A stretch of 64,000 nt of DNA from Prevotella pallens ATCC 700821 (GTDB lineage Bacteria; Bacteroidota; Bacteroidia; Bacteroidales; Bacteroidaceae): assembly GCF_000220255.1 (NCBI RefSeq), contig NZ_GL982514.1:204774-268773 (forward strand), given 5' to 3'. The notes beneath the pieces were generated by a model. It saw only the letters and a program-made list of their open reading frames with translations. It had not been told where the DNA came from and ran no database searches. Each line of letters begins with the position of its first letter. Positions within the stretch are counted from its first letter, which is position 1. Positions 25,537 through 35,222 of this stretch are shown one piece after another. Made by a program: the position numbers and the translations under genes.

Positions 25537-28113
25537 ATGAAACGATATATTAACATACTGCTACTTGTTTTGCTACCTTTTACAGCGTTAGCACAGCACA
25601 TTCGTGTGTTGGCACCACGCCAAGTGGAGGTTGGAGAGCAGTTTCAAATAGAGTATATTATATACACCGACAATGTAGAAGGACTAAAATTAGGCAAGAT
25701 GCCTACTGGTGTTGAACTCTTAGCAGGACCTTATTATACCTCGCAACGCAATCTACAGATGGTGAATGGCCACATGAATAGCAACTCATCAGAGTCGTAT
25801 ACCTACGTATTTATGGCAACAAAGCGAGGCAATTTCAACATTCCGCCAGCCAAAATTATAGTGAATGGACAACATTTAGCGTCTACTCCCGTTAAAATAA
25901 CCGCCTCTGGAAATGCCAATATAAACCGTTCTGCACAGATAAATGGTAGCGCAAGAGCCGATATAAGTGCTGTACGACCCGAGAGCAGAGTACCTACAGG
26001 CAAAGATTTGTTCGTAAAAGTAACTGCAAACAAGCGTACTGTGCACGAACAAGAACCAGTATTGCTTACCTATAAGGTGTATACAAACGTGAATTTGATA
26101 CGTATGGCAGGCAAAATGCCCGATATAAAAGGCTCGCATGTACAGGAAATTCCATTGCCACAACAGAAAACTTTCCGCACCGAAAAGCTGAATGGGCGCA
26201 CCTATCACACCACTACGTGGAGCCAATATGTGGTTTATCCGCAAATAACAGGTAAGCTACGAATACCATCTGTTACCTTTACGGGAGTGGTAAGACCTAC
26301 TTTAGACGACTTCGATCCATTTGCTTTTATGAACGATGGTGGCGATATTCCACGACAATTACAGGCAGAAGGGCTTACCATAGATGTTGTACCATTGCCA
26401 CAAAAACCAGCTAACTTCTCTGGAGCAGTGGGAAAACTCAGTATGACAGCACAGTTAAGTAAGAGCAATATTAAGGAAGGCGACCCCATAAACCTACGTG
26501 TTGTAATAGCAGGAATAGGCAATTTGAAACTTATGCGACAACCTATTGTGAAGTTTCCTAATGGTTTTGACGTGTACGATTCTAAGCAAACAGACAAGAC
26601 CCACCTTACTTCGAATGGCGTAGAAGGTAGTATGGTGTACGATTTTTTGGCTGTTCCACGTAAGCAAGGTAAGTATACTGTGCCACCAGTTAGCTTTGTT
26701 TACTTCGATACAACCACCAATTCGTATAAAACTCTCACCACTCAAGCCTTCCAAATAAGTGTGGCTAAGGGCGATGGAACCACACAAAGCGTTGAGGCTT
26801 TCACCGGAAATACAAAGCAAGACATACACGGATTGAAAACGAAAGAGACCGATATGCTGGCAGAAACCAACTTCTTTAACTCGTGGGGCTATTGGATTGT
26901 GTTGCTGTTAATACTCGGAGGCTTTGTAGGAGCACTTGTAATGCTTCGCAAACGTGCCAATATTAAAGGCGATATAGCCCGACTTAAAGGCAAAAATGCT
27001 GAGCGTGTGGCACTGAATAGGCTGCATAAAGCAAACGTTTTCATGGAAATGCACAAGGCAGAAGACTTCTATGACGAAAACTTAAAGGCTCTTTGGGGAT
27101 ATGTTAGCGACAAATTAACTGTGCCAGTAGAGCAACTTTCGCGCGAAAATATAAAAGAAAAGTTTGCTGAACTCGGCATAGATGGAAGCGTAATTGATAA
27201 GTTTATAGAAGCATTAGACGAGTGTGAGTTCCAGCGTTATGCCCCTGGCGACGAGCAAGGGAATATGTCTCTCACCTACGATGCGGCTGTTAAAGCCATT
27301 ACTGATATAGAAGAAGCAATGAGAAACCAACGCAACAATACCAGTAAGAAGGCAAATGGCAAATCCTTTTTACTATTATTCGCCATAGTTATAGCCCTTT
27401 CGGCTATTGCGCTACGTGCCTCTGCTAACACCTTAGATATGGCTGCAAAGGCTTATAATAAGGCTAATTATGCCGAAGCTATACGCATTTACAAACAATT
27501 AATAAAGCAAAAGCCGTCGGCTATACTCTATTATAATTTGGGAAATGCCTATTATCGCAACAACGAAGTTACCCAAGCTATTATTGCTTACGAGCGTTCG
27601 CTGAAGTTAGTTCCTAGCGATGAGGACGCAAGATACAACTTACAGTTAGCTCAATCTAAGACTATTGATAGGCTATCGCCCGAGTCCGACCTCTTTCTTA
27701 CACGGTGGTTGCACGCCATAGTCTATTCTTTTAGCATTGATACGTGGGCTATTATAAGTTTATTGGTACTCTTGTGCAGCCTGTCGTTTATGCTATTATA
27801 CTTCTTAGCTGTAGATGTTAAACGCCGTAAAATAGGGTTCTTCTCTGCTTTATCGTTCCTTTTGCTATTTATGTTCAGCTTCTCTTTTGCTAAAATACAG
27901 CAAAATGAAAAACGAAATACCAACCAAGCTGTAATTGTTGCCTCTATTGCTACTGTGAAAGCAACACCCGATGCCAAGGGCGAAAACGCTGTTACACTGC
28001 ACGAAGGTACGAAAGTAGATATAGTAGATAGTAGCATTAGTGGGTGGAAAGGCATACGCTTGCCCGACAATACTACTGGCTGGATACCCACAAACCAGTT
28101 AGAAGAAATATAG
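25537..28113 (+). CDS. Fused BatD-BatE protein
   Basis: An 858-residue protein that joins two proteins often encoded separately. Residues 1 to about 600 match BatD: signal peptide, repeated periplasmic immunoglobulin-like domains, a membrane helix (WGYWIVLLLILGGFVGALVML) and a helical cytoplasmic domain. After a second hydrophobic stretch near 610-630, the remainder matches BatE: TPR repeats (AAKAYNKANYAEAIRIYKQL, ILYYNLGNAYYRNNEVTQAI), two membrane helices and a C-terminal SH3-like domain (VTLHEGTKVDIVDSS..GWKGIRL). No internal stop or frameshift. Last Bat gene of the operon. Confidence 0.88.
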   Translation: MKRYINILLLVLLPFTALAQHIRVLAPRQVEVGEQFQIEYIIYTDNVEGLKLGKMPTGVELLAGPYYTSQRNLQMVNGHMNSNSSESYTYVFMATKRGNFNIPPAKIIVNGQHLASTPVKITASGNANINRSAQINGSARADISAVRPESRVPTGKDLFVKVTANKRTVHEQEPVLLTYKVYTNVNLIRMAGKMPDIKGSHVQEIPLPQQKTFRTEKLNGRTYHTTTWSQYVVYPQITGKLRIPSVTFTGVVRPTLDDFDPFAFMNDGGDIPRQLQAEGLTIDVVPLPQKPANFSGAVGKLSMTAQLSKSNIKEGDPINLRVVIAGIGNLKLMRQPIVKFPNGFDVYDSKQTDKTHLTSNGVEGSMVYDFLAVPRKQGKYTVPPVSFVYFDTTTNSYKTLTTQAFQISVAKGDGTTQSVEAFTGNTKQDIHGLKTKETDMLAETNFFNSWGYWIVLLLILGGFVGALVMLRKRANIKGDIARLKGKNAERVALNRLHKANVFMEMHKAEDFYDENLKALWGYVSDKLTVPVEQLSRENIKEKFAELGIDGSVIDKFIEALDECEFQRYAPGDEQGNMSLTYDAAVKAITDIEEAMRNQRNNTSKKANGKSFLLLFAIVIALSAIALRASANTLDMAAKAYNKANYAEAIRIYKQLIKQKPSAILYYNLGNAYYRNNEVTQAIIAYERSLKLVPSDEDARYNLQLAQSKTIDRLSPESDLFLTRWLHAIVYSFSIDTWAIISLLVLLCSLSFMLLYFLAVDVKRRKIGFFSALSFLLLFMFSFSFAKIQQNEKRNTNQAVIVASIATVKATPDAKGENAVTLHEGTKVDIVDSSISGWKGIRLPDNTTGWIPTNQLEEI

Positions 28114-28127
28114 AAAACTATGCTCTG

Positions 28128-28829
28128 ATGGATTTTTCTTCACTTCTTGAATACGACAAAACCTTGTTGTTGGCTTTCAACAACAACCATAATATGTTCT
28201 TAGACCACGTTGTGCTGGTGTTTACATCGGGCTATACGTGGATACCGCTCTATGTTTCGTTGTTCTATCTTATTGTTAAAAACAACGAAAAATGGGGACG
28301 CATTCTCCTTATAATGGGCTCCTTAGCTTTGTGTATGCTTATTTCAAACGCTGGAAACGGCGGTTTTGTGAAACCATACATAGCCCGACTACGTCCATCG
28401 TCCGACCCTTTGCTTGCGCATACCCTCTTTTTGGTGAACGGTTATGCCCCCTCTGGCTTCAGTTTCTTCTCTGCTCACGCCTGTAATGCCTTCTCTGTGG
28501 CAGTGTTTTTTATGTATTTAGTGCGCAGCCGCCTACTTTCCATCTTCCTTTTGGTATGGGCTTTCATCGTTGTATGGACTCGTTTGTATCTCGGTGTGCA
28601 CTATCCGTCCGACATTTTCGTGGGTATGGTGGCAGGAACACTCAATGCAAGCTTGTGTTACCTTATATATAAACGAATAGAACGCCATGTAGCACCCCTC
28701 TCAACCTATAGAACCAAACAGTTTACACGAACTGGTTACGAGGTAAAAGACATAGATGTGGTGCTCTGTACAATAGTGTTTACTTGCATTTATTGCATAA
28801 TTAGAGGCGTAATAGAGATAGGATTATAA
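28128..28829 (+). CDS. PAP2-family membrane phosphatase
   Basis: Inner-membrane lipid phosphatase of 233 residues, probably acting on undecaprenyl or phosphatidylglycerol phosphates. All three acid-phosphatase motifs are present: KPYIARLRP, the second as GFSFFSAH with the catalytic His, and RLYLGVHYPSD. Five or six hydrophobic helices. The ATG at 28128 follows the Bat stop codon by 14 nt; the longer frame overlaps that gene. It may therefore be read from the bat promoter. Confidence 0.88.
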   Translation: MDFSSLLEYDKTLLLAFNNNHNMFLDHVVLVFTSGYTWIPLYVSLFYLIVKNNEKWGRILLIMGSLALCMLISNAGNGGFVKPYIARLRPSSDPLLAHTLFLVNGYAPSGFSFFSAHACNAFSVAVFFMYLVRSRLLSIFLLVWAFIVVWTRLYLGVHYPSDIFVGMVAGTLNASLCYLIYKRIERHVAPLSTYRTKQFTRTGYEVKDIDVVLCTIVFTCIYCIIRGVIEIGL

Positions 28830-28840
28830 AATAAAAACAA

Positions 28841-30115
28841 ATGTTAGAAGATACAAAACATATAAAAATATCGGACTACGACTACCCTTTGCCCGACGAA
28901 CGTATTGCTAAATTTCCACTTTCTAAGCGCGATCACAGCAAACTTTTGCTATATAAGCACGGAGAAGTGGGCGAAGACGTGTTCTGCAACCTACCTAAAT
29001 ATTTGCCCCAAAACGCACTTATGGTGTTCAACAACACCAGAGTTATTCAGGCACGTATGCACTTTAGAAAAGAAACAGGAGCATTAATAGAAATTTTTTT
29101 AATGGAACCTGCACAGCCAACAGACTACGAACAAATGTTCCAAACCAACCAACAATGTTCGTGGCTCTGTATGATTGGAAACCTAAAAAAGTGGAAAGAG
29201 GGCACACTAAAGCGGGCATTCCAAATAAACGGACACGATTTAGTGCTAACGGCTACCGTAAATCGCACTAAAACAAATGCAGCTGTTGCTGGTGGAACCA
29301 ACCATTGGGTAGACTTTGTATGGGACAATTGCCACGTAACATTTGCCGAAATATTAGAAGCTGTGGGCGAATTGCCAATACCACCTTACCTAAATAGAGA
29401 GACGGAAGAGAGCGATAAGCAAACCTATCAAACCGTTTATTCAAAGGTAAAAGGGTCTGTAGCCGCACCAACAGCGGGCTTACACTTCACCCAAAATGTG
29501 CTGCACAACATAGATAAAGCTGGTATAACACGCGACGAACTTACATTACACGTAGGCGCAGGAACGTTTAAGCCTGTGAAAAGCAGCGAGATAGAAGGAC
29601 ACAATATGCACTCCGAATATGTGGTAGTGCACCGACACACCATAGAAAACTTGCTTTCGCACAACTGTAAAGCCATTGCTGTGGGAACAACAAGCGTGCG
29701 AACATTAGAAAGTCTTTACTATATGGGGGTGAAATTGGAACGCAATTCAAACGCCACCGAAGACGAATTGCACGTTGAACAGTGGGAACCATACGAACAA
29801 GAACACAACTCTAACGGACTTATATTGGTAAATGGAACACCCGTTAGCGTGGAACGTGCACTGCAAAACCTGCTGTCGTACTTAGACAACAACGGCTTAA
29901 CGGCACTGCATACAAGCACTCAGATAATTATAGCACCCGGATTTACCTACAAAATAGTGCAAATGCTTGTAACCAACTTCCATCAACCACAATCCACACT
30001 CTTGCTTTTGGTAAGCGCATTCTTAGGAGGCAACTGGCGCAAAGTGTACAACTATGCACTCGAAAACAACTTCCGCTTCCTGAGTTATGGCGATAGCAGC
30101 CTCCTCATACCATAG
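28841..30115 (+). CDS. queA: tRNA preQ1(34) S-adenosylmethionine ribosyltransferase-isomerase
   Basis: Transfers and isomerises the ribosyl of S-adenosylmethionine onto preQ1 in tRNA, giving epoxyqueuosine. The 424-residue protein starts with ISDYDYPLPDERIAKFPLS and has the family motifs VFNNTRVIQARM, SVAAPTAGLHFT, LTLHVGAGTFKPV, GTTSVRTLES, NFHQPQSTLLLLVSAFLG and the C-terminal YGDSSLL. It is longer than the roughly 350-residue Proteobacterial enzymes because of insertions after residues 85 and 300. It starts 11 nt after the PAP2 gene. Confidence 0.95.
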   Translation: MLEDTKHIKISDYDYPLPDERIAKFPLSKRDHSKLLLYKHGEVGEDVFCNLPKYLPQNALMVFNNTRVIQARMHFRKETGALIEIFLMEPAQPTDYEQMFQTNQQCSWLCMIGNLKKWKEGTLKRAFQINGHDLVLTATVNRTKTNAAVAGGTNHWVDFVWDNCHVTFAEILEAVGELPIPPYLNRETEESDKQTYQTVYSKVKGSVAAPTAGLHFTQNVLHNIDKAGITRDELTLHVGAGTFKPVKSSEIEGHNMHSEYVVVHRHTIENLLSHNCKAIAVGTTSVRTLESLYYMGVKLERNSNATEDELHVEQWEPYEQEHNSNGLILVNGTPVSVERALQNLLSYLDNNGLTALHTSTQIIIAPGFTYKIVQMLVTNFHQPQSTLLLLVSAFLGGNWRKVYNYALENNFRFLSYGDSSLLIP

Positions 30116-30213
30116 CCTAAACAATGGCAAAACATAGAGGCAGCGTTGTTAAAAACATAGTGCCAAAAACAAGTATGTAATTGTCTGTTAATAAGAAGGT
30201 TACAAAGCACTCT

Positions 30214-30301
30214 GCAAAAACCCCCTTTTTGGCTTGCAAAAACCCCCTTTTTGGTTCGCAAAAACATAGTTTTTGCAACGTAAAAACCCCCTTTTTGCAA
30301 A
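30214..30301. repeat. 22-bp palindromic repeat array R5 (4 units)
   Basis: Units start at 30214, 30236, 30258 and 30280. Units 1, 2 and 4 have core CCCCC, unit 3 has CATAG. The array lies between queA and the Smr-domain gene on the same strand. The left flank (GGTTACAAAGCACT) resembles the reverse complement of the flank right of array R10. Confidence 0.9.
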
Positions 30302-30367
30302 GCCAAATATAAGCAATAGCCTTTTGTAAACAGATATAACAGTAATAGAAACATAAAAACATAGAAT

Positions 30368-31558
30368 ATGAAAATAGGCGATAAAGTACGCTTTTTAAGC
30401 GAAGTAGGAGGTGGAAAAATCTCTGGCTTTCAAGGCAACAATATAGTATTAGTGGAAGACGAAGACGGTTTTGAAATACCAACCCCCATTAACGATGTTG
30501 TTGTTGTGGGCAACGACGATATGGCAAAAGCCAAAATAACCAAGCTAGAACAAGCAAAAGACGAAAAAGAAGAGGGAAACGCAAAATCCATAAAAGCCCA
30601 ATTAAGCGACAATACCCCCATTGATACCAACAAAAAAGGTATAGACGACGAAGAAGAAGACTACGATCCAGCCGACAAATTTGTGCCGCAGCCACGCGAA
30701 CGCGATGGAGGCAACACCCTAACAGCCTATTTAGCTTTTGTGCCAACCAAGCCACGCGAAATGAATAACACCGATTTCGAAACGTATATAGTGAACGATA
30801 GCAACTACTATATACATTATTTATATATGGTAGGCACCAAAAACCAATGGCAATGCAAAGCAGTAGGCGAGTTAGAACCCAACACAAAGCTGTTTGTAGA
30901 GCAGTTCTCATATTCCGATTTAAACACTATAGCCGAAGCAAGCATACAAATATTTGCCTACAAACCCAACAAAACATTCGAACGTAAACCCGCACTCAAT
31001 GCACATATACGTATAGATGGAACCAAGTTTTACAAGCTAAACACCTTCCGAGAGAACGATTTTTTCGATACACCAGCACTACTTTACACCGTAACCGAAA
31101 AGGAAAAGGCTCCCGAAACCATTATAGACACAAAGATAGAACTGCCTAAAAAGTTGCAAAGCAGCAACACACAAGCAGTGGAACCCACCCCACAGCCAGC
31201 TCGAAAACCATTAGAACGCAGATACGAAAATAGTCAGAGTAAAGCAAAATATGCCAAACAAATTCTTAAAAACGATAAAATTGTTGTAGATTTGCACGCT
31301 GAAGAGGTGTTGGAAACCACGGCAGGGCTAACGCCAGGCGATATATTAGAATATCAGATGGGCATTTTCCGCAACACTTTAGAACGGTATAAGAATAAAA
31401 ATCAACAGAAAATAGTATTCATTCACGGTAAAGGCGAAGGCGTTTTGCGCCGTTCTATTATCCGCGAACTAAACTATAAGTACAAGAAATACCATTTTCA
31501 AGACGCGTCGTTCCGTGAGTACGGCTATGGCGCAACACAAGTAACAATAATAACCTAA
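30368..31558 (+). CDS. DUF2027 / Smr domain protein
   Basis: A 396-residue protein typical of Bacteroidota. The N-terminal part (KIGDKVRFLSEVGGGKISGF) and the middle correspond to DUF2027, with an acidic linker around residues 60-110; the C-terminal 90 residues form a small MutS-related (Smr) domain with VVDLHAEEV and the catalytic-type motif FIHGKGEGVLRRSI. Smr domains cut RNA or branched DNA in known members; whether this one is active is unknown. No MutS core is present. The NAD synthetase gene follows after 16 nt. Confidence 0.85.
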   Translation: MKIGDKVRFLSEVGGGKISGFQGNNIVLVEDEDGFEIPTPINDVVVVGNDDMAKAKITKLEQAKDEKEEGNAKSIKAQLSDNTPIDTNKKGIDDEEEDYDPADKFVPQPRERDGGNTLTAYLAFVPTKPREMNNTDFETYIVNDSNYYIHYLYMVGTKNQWQCKAVGELEPNTKLFVEQFSYSDLNTIAEASIQIFAYKPNKTFERKPALNAHIRIDGTKFYKLNTFRENDFFDTPALLYTVTEKEKAPETIIDTKIELPKKLQSSNTQAVEPTPQPARKPLERRYENSQSKAKYAKQILKNDKIVVDLHAEEVLETTAGLTPGDILEYQMGIFRNTLERYKNKNQQKIVFIHGKGEGVLRRSIIRELNYKYKKYHFQDASFREYGYGATQVTIIT

Positions 31559-31574
31559 CATACTTTTAAAACGA

Positions 31575-33530
31575 ATGAAATACGGATTTATCAAAGTGGC
31601 AACGGCAATTCCAGAAGTGCGAATAGCCGACACTAAGTTCAATCTCGATGCTATTGAAAAGCAAATAATAGCTGCAGAAGGGCAGGGAGTAGAGATAATA
31701 GTATTCCCAGAGTTCTGTATCACAGGCTATACATGCCAAGATTTGTTCCGACAACAGCTATTACTCGACAACTCAGAGCACGCTATGATGATGCTACTCG
31801 ACTTCACACGTCAGCTAGATATCATAGCAATAGTAGGCATTCCAGTATGTGTTGGACCACTATTGCTAAACTGTGCCGCTGTGGTTCAGCATGGAAAGAT
31901 AATAGGAATAGTGCCAAAAACATACCTTCCGAACTATGCTGAGTTCTACGAAAAGCGGTGGTTTGCATCGGCTCGCGACCTTTGTCCAACACAAATACAC
32001 TATGCTGGACAAACCTTATTAGTAACACCGGCTCGCCAAATATTCAGAACAGACGGCGGAGTAAAGTTCGGAATAGAGATATGCGAGGACATTTGGGCAC
32101 CCATTCCACCTAGCAACGCACTAACGTTGGCAGGTGTTGAAATAATGTTTAACCTATCGGCAAGCACCGAACAGATAGGTAAGCACCACTATTTAGAGTC
32201 TTTGCTGGCGCAACAAAGTGCTCGTACCATATCGGCATACGTATATAGCAGTTGCGGTTTCGGTGAAAGTTCGCAAGATGTAGTATTCGGTGGCAACGCA
32301 TTTATATACGAAAACGGTGGGCTTATTGCCAAAGCCGAACGCTTTTCGCTAGACCCTCAACTCGTAATAGGCGAGGTAGACGTAGAGAAACTACGTACAG
32401 AAAGACGCTCGAACACCACTTTTGTGAATGCACAAAAGGATATGTATGTGGACCCAATAGGGGGTGTGCTGCCCGAAAAAACATACATTAACTGCTTACC
32501 AAGGCAGAATGCTGAACGCGAATTTACCCTTACACGCAAAATAAACCCACAACCTTTCATACAAAGTGAAGATATGGAAGCTGCTTGCGAAGAGGTTTTC
32601 AACATTCAGGTAATGGGTTTGGCAAAACGATTAGTACACACCCATTGCAAGAAAGTGGTAATAGGAGTGAGCGGAGGTCTCGATTCTACACTTGCATTGC
32701 TTGTATGTGTGCGTGCGTTCGACAAGCTAAAACTAGACCGAAAGGGTATTCTTGCCGTAACAATGCCAGGTTTTGGCACCTCCGAACGTACATATACCAA
32801 TGCTGTTGCCCTAATGGACGAGTTGGGAGTAGATACAAAAGAAATAAGCATAGTGCCATCGGTGGTTCAGCATCTTAAGGATATTGACCACGATACAACT
32901 ACTCACGACTCTACGTTTGAGAATGCTCAAGCTCGCGAACGCACCCAAATTCTAATGGATTTGGCTAACGAATACAATGGAATGGTACTGGGAACGGGCG
33001 ACTTAAGTGAGCTTGCGCTGGGCTGGTGCACCTATAATGGCGACCACATGAGTATGTATGGAGTGAACGCAAGTGTACCAAAAACACTTGTAAAACACCT
33101 TGTTGCATACGTGGCAAGCATTACAGACAACGAAAAAGTGGCAGAAGCATTGCGCGATATTGTAGAAACACCTATCTCACCAGAGCTTACTCCTGCCGAT
33201 AAAGAGGGCAAAATTCAACAGAAAACAGAAGATTTTGTTGGACCATACGAGCTAAACGACTTCTTCTTATACTACTTTTTACGACACGGCTTCCAGCCTT
33301 CTAAGATATTTTTCCTTGCAAAACACGCCTTTGAAGGTAAATATAGCGATGCAGAAATAAAGAAATGGCTTTACAATTTCGTACTTCGCTTCTTCCAAAA
33401 TCAGTTCAAACGCTCTTGTTTGCCCGATGGTCCGAAGGTGGGAACGGTGAGTTTGTCGCCTCGAGGTGATTGGCGTATGCCGTCAGATGCCAATTCTACC
33501 GACTGGTTAGCAGAGATAGAACAGCTCTGA
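31575..33530 (+). CDS. nadE: Glutamine-dependent NAD(+) synthetase
   Basis: Makes NAD from nicotinic acid adenine dinucleotide using glutamine. The 651-residue protein has the N-terminal nitrilase-type glutaminase domain with its catalytic triad (Glu in VFPEFCITGY, Lys in VPKTYLPNYAEF, Cys in EICEDIW) and the C-terminal synthetase domain with the P-loop GVSGGLDSTLAL and GTGDLSELALGW. Length matches the two-domain form. Followed after 27 nt by a small exported protein. Confidence 0.95.
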   Translation: MKYGFIKVATAIPEVRIADTKFNLDAIEKQIIAAEGQGVEIIVFPEFCITGYTCQDLFRQQLLLDNSEHAMMMLLDFTRQLDIIAIVGIPVCVGPLLLNCAAVVQHGKIIGIVPKTYLPNYAEFYEKRWFASARDLCPTQIHYAGQTLLVTPARQIFRTDGGVKFGIEICEDIWAPIPPSNALTLAGVEIMFNLSASTEQIGKHHYLESLLAQQSARTISAYVYSSCGFGESSQDVVFGGNAFIYENGGLIAKAERFSLDPQLVIGEVDVEKLRTERRSNTTFVNAQKDMYVDPIGGVLPEKTYINCLPRQNAEREFTLTRKINPQPFIQSEDMEAACEEVFNIQVMGLAKRLVHTHCKKVVIGVSGGLDSTLALLVCVRAFDKLKLDRKGILAVTMPGFGTSERTYTNAVALMDELGVDTKEISIVPSVVQHLKDIDHDTTTHDSTFENAQARERTQILMDLANEYNGMVLGTGDLSELALGWCTYNGDHMSMYGVNASVPKTLVKHLVAYVASITDNEKVAEALRDIVETPISPELTPADKEGKIQQKTEDFVGPYELNDFFLYYFLRHGFQPSKIFFLAKHAFEGKYSDAEIKKWLYNFVLRFFQNQFKRSCLPDGPKVGTVSLSPRGDWRMPSDANSTDWLAEIEQL

Positions 33531-33557
33531 AACGTAGGTTTCGAGTAATAAAAACGA

Positions 33558-34067
33558 ATGAAAAGAATTTCTTTAATACTTATATTATTCTTTATTGCCA
33601 TATTGGGAAGAGCTCAATATGGCAATTATCTACAACTAACAGTGGTAGAATTGTTGCAATACCAGCAGCAAAAGCTACGCAAAATGCCAACTGTTGAACC
33701 CTTTAAGCGATATGGTTTGCGCCGAATAATGGCAACAAAGTATTTAGATAACAACGATTTACGACATATTTGGGGGTGGCATTTGCAACCAAACGAGCAG
33801 TATCAGAGTTCGGAACCATTGTATAAACTCTTCCTAAAAACCGACGAATCGTCGCTTGCTGTTATAGATACGCAGGGTGGAAGTACCGAAGTTGTGTTTT
33901 GGGATAAGGCTTATTATCGCCGTTTTGCACAACAATTGCGCAATATTGGCTTTGTTGTTGGCAACAGTCAAACAGCATCTAACGTGCTACAGTTCCGTAA
34001 AGTGGGTGTTGCAGTGCATGTAGATGTAACCATTTGGCCCGATGTTTACATTTTAAAGGTAGAGTAG
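33558..34067 (+). CDS. Small exported protein of unknown function
   Basis: A 169-residue protein with a clear signal peptide (MKRISLILILFFIAILGRAQ) and a mixed alpha/beta mature part containing LEVVFW- and DVTIWPDVYIL-like strands. No domain recognised. It starts 27 nt after nadE and ends 103 bp before the convergent outer-membrane protein gene. No clear terminator is seen in between. Confidence 0.7.
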   Translation: MKRISLILILFFIAILGRAQYGNYLQLTVVELLQYQQQKLRKMPTVEPFKRYGLRRIMATKYLDNNDLRHIWGWHLQPNEQYQSSEPLYKLFLKTDESSLAVIDTQGGSTEVVFWDKAYYRRFAQQLRNIGFVVGNSQTASNVLQFRKVGVAVHVDVTIWPDVYILKVE

Positions 34068-34170
34068 ACTAGCGGCTTGTTTTAATGTTTTGTTTGGTGT
34101 TTTAGGTATTTTTTATATACTAAAGCCACAAGAATGTTTAGTTTTCTTAGGGCTTCTATCGCCATTATTC

Positions 34171-35064
34171 CTAAAAAGCGATGTTTATTCCTGCATTCAC
34201 TGTGGTGTAATTCTTACGAATTGGCACAATGGGAGTAGTATCGTAAATGAGCCGATAGGCACAATTTAAGCCGATAGTTGGTGTAATGTGGTAAGCCAAA
34301 TCTACTGCTGCACCAAATCGGGGTGTCTTAAAATAGCTATCGGGACGCACCTGATAGATGCCTGTTGCTATGATATCCCAATGCGGTCCGAACGTATATT
34401 TAGTGCTAAACGATAGGTGATGCTTTATGTAGCGACTATAAGCGTGGGGTTTTGTGCCTGCTGGTGGAGTGGGATATTCCCACTTTTCAAATTCGTAATA
34501 TAGGGCTGTGTTGGCAAAAAGTAGCCAATGTTTAGACTCTAAAAATCTATAACGTGCCTGAATACCACTAGAAATTTTAAACGTCATACCCCTACTGCCT
34601 GCCCATTGCGACTCCATATAGGGATAAACTTCGAACTTTCGGTGGAGCAGATAGCGATATTCTAAGTGCGCATAGCCACCACTTACTGTTATATCTTTAC
34701 CGTAAGTAGAAAACTCTAACTTGTTTATAAGGTTGATAATACGCTTCTTTTTAATTAGCAAATTAAGGTTGGCTGTGTTCTTTAGTGTGAATACGTTTTC
34801 CTTTTCTGTCTTGAAATCCAACTCAGGTTGTAGGGAGCCTTGTATGGTTTTCGTGCTATCTATATTCATAGTAAGGTTCTCTGAGAAAAGCATTTGGGCA
34901 TTTGTATGGAGCGATATTGCCATAAAAAACACGAGAAAGGCACATTGTTTTATGCTCACTATGCCTTTACAAAAGTAGAAAACCCTTTGTATAAGCAGGT
35001 GAATAACCTTTTTGTTCGCTTCTTTATGGTGGGCGTTAAGCCTTGTTAGTGTTCCCTGAACCAT
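34171..35064 (-). CDS. Predicted outer-membrane beta-barrel protein (DUF481/DUF2490-like)
   Basis: The mature part has alternating strands with aromatic ends (AHLEYRYLLHRKFEVYPYMESQW, SGIQARYRFLES, WLLFANTALYYEFEKWEYP, HHLSFSTKYTFGPHWDIIATGIYQV) and ends in Phe (INIAF), as in outer-membrane barrels. The start is uncertain: the ATG at 35064 (297 residues) would put about 45 residues ahead of a good signal peptide, while a GTG at 34959 (262 residues) begins right at it (SIKQCAFLVFFMAISLHTNAQ). A TAACTTTG box at 35106-35113 favours the long transcript; a TACTTTTG box at 34970-34977 favours the short one. Function unknown. Confidence 0.65.
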   Translation of the reverse strand: MVQGTLTRLNAHHKEANKKVIHLLIQRVFYFCKGIVSIKQCAFLVFFMAISLHTNAQMLFSENLTMNIDSTKTIQGSLQPELDFKTEKENVFTLKNTANLNLLIKKKRIINLINKLEFSTYGKDITVSGGYAHLEYRYLLHRKFEVYPYMESQWAGSRGMTFKISSGIQARYRFLESKHWLLFANTALYYEFEKWEYPTPPAGTKPHAYSRYIKHHLSFSTKYTFGPHWDIIATGIYQVRPDSYFKTPRFGAAVDLAYHITPTIGLNCAYRLIYDTTPIVPIRKNYTTVNAGINIAF

Positions 35065-35105
35065 TCTAAAATATATGTTTTGCTTGTTTTTTACCAATTT
35101 CCCTG

Positions 35106-35113
35106 CAAAGTTA
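35106..35113 (-). promoter_or_regulatory. Promoter -7 box of the beta-barrel gene
   Basis: TAACTTTG on the minus strand, exact TAnnTTTG, about 41 nt before the ATG at 35064 and back to back with the promoter of the divergent small gene. Confidence 0.5.
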
Positions 35114-35166
35114 AATATAATATTCTAAATAAGTATCCCCCCTTCTTTGTTTTTATTACAAAAGTC

Positions 35167-35197
35167 TTGGGGATACAAAGAAAATTGTTTATCTTTG
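35167..35197 (+). promoter_or_regulatory. Promoter of the coiled-coil exported protein
   Basis: TTGG at 35167-35170 and TATCTTTG at 35190-35197 are separated by 19 bp, a good fit to the Bacteroidota TTTG / 19-21 bp / TAnnTTTG promoter. The start codon is 25 nt further on. Confidence 0.6.
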
Positions 35198-35222
35198 CAA
35201 TAATAATTAAATTAGACAGATT

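Noticed and set aside
34171..35097. TTG start at 35097 of the beta-barrel gene
   Set aside because: It lies only about 9 nt after the -7 box at 35106-35113 and would give a 57-residue stretch before the signal-peptide end; ATG 35064 or GTG 34959 are more plausible.
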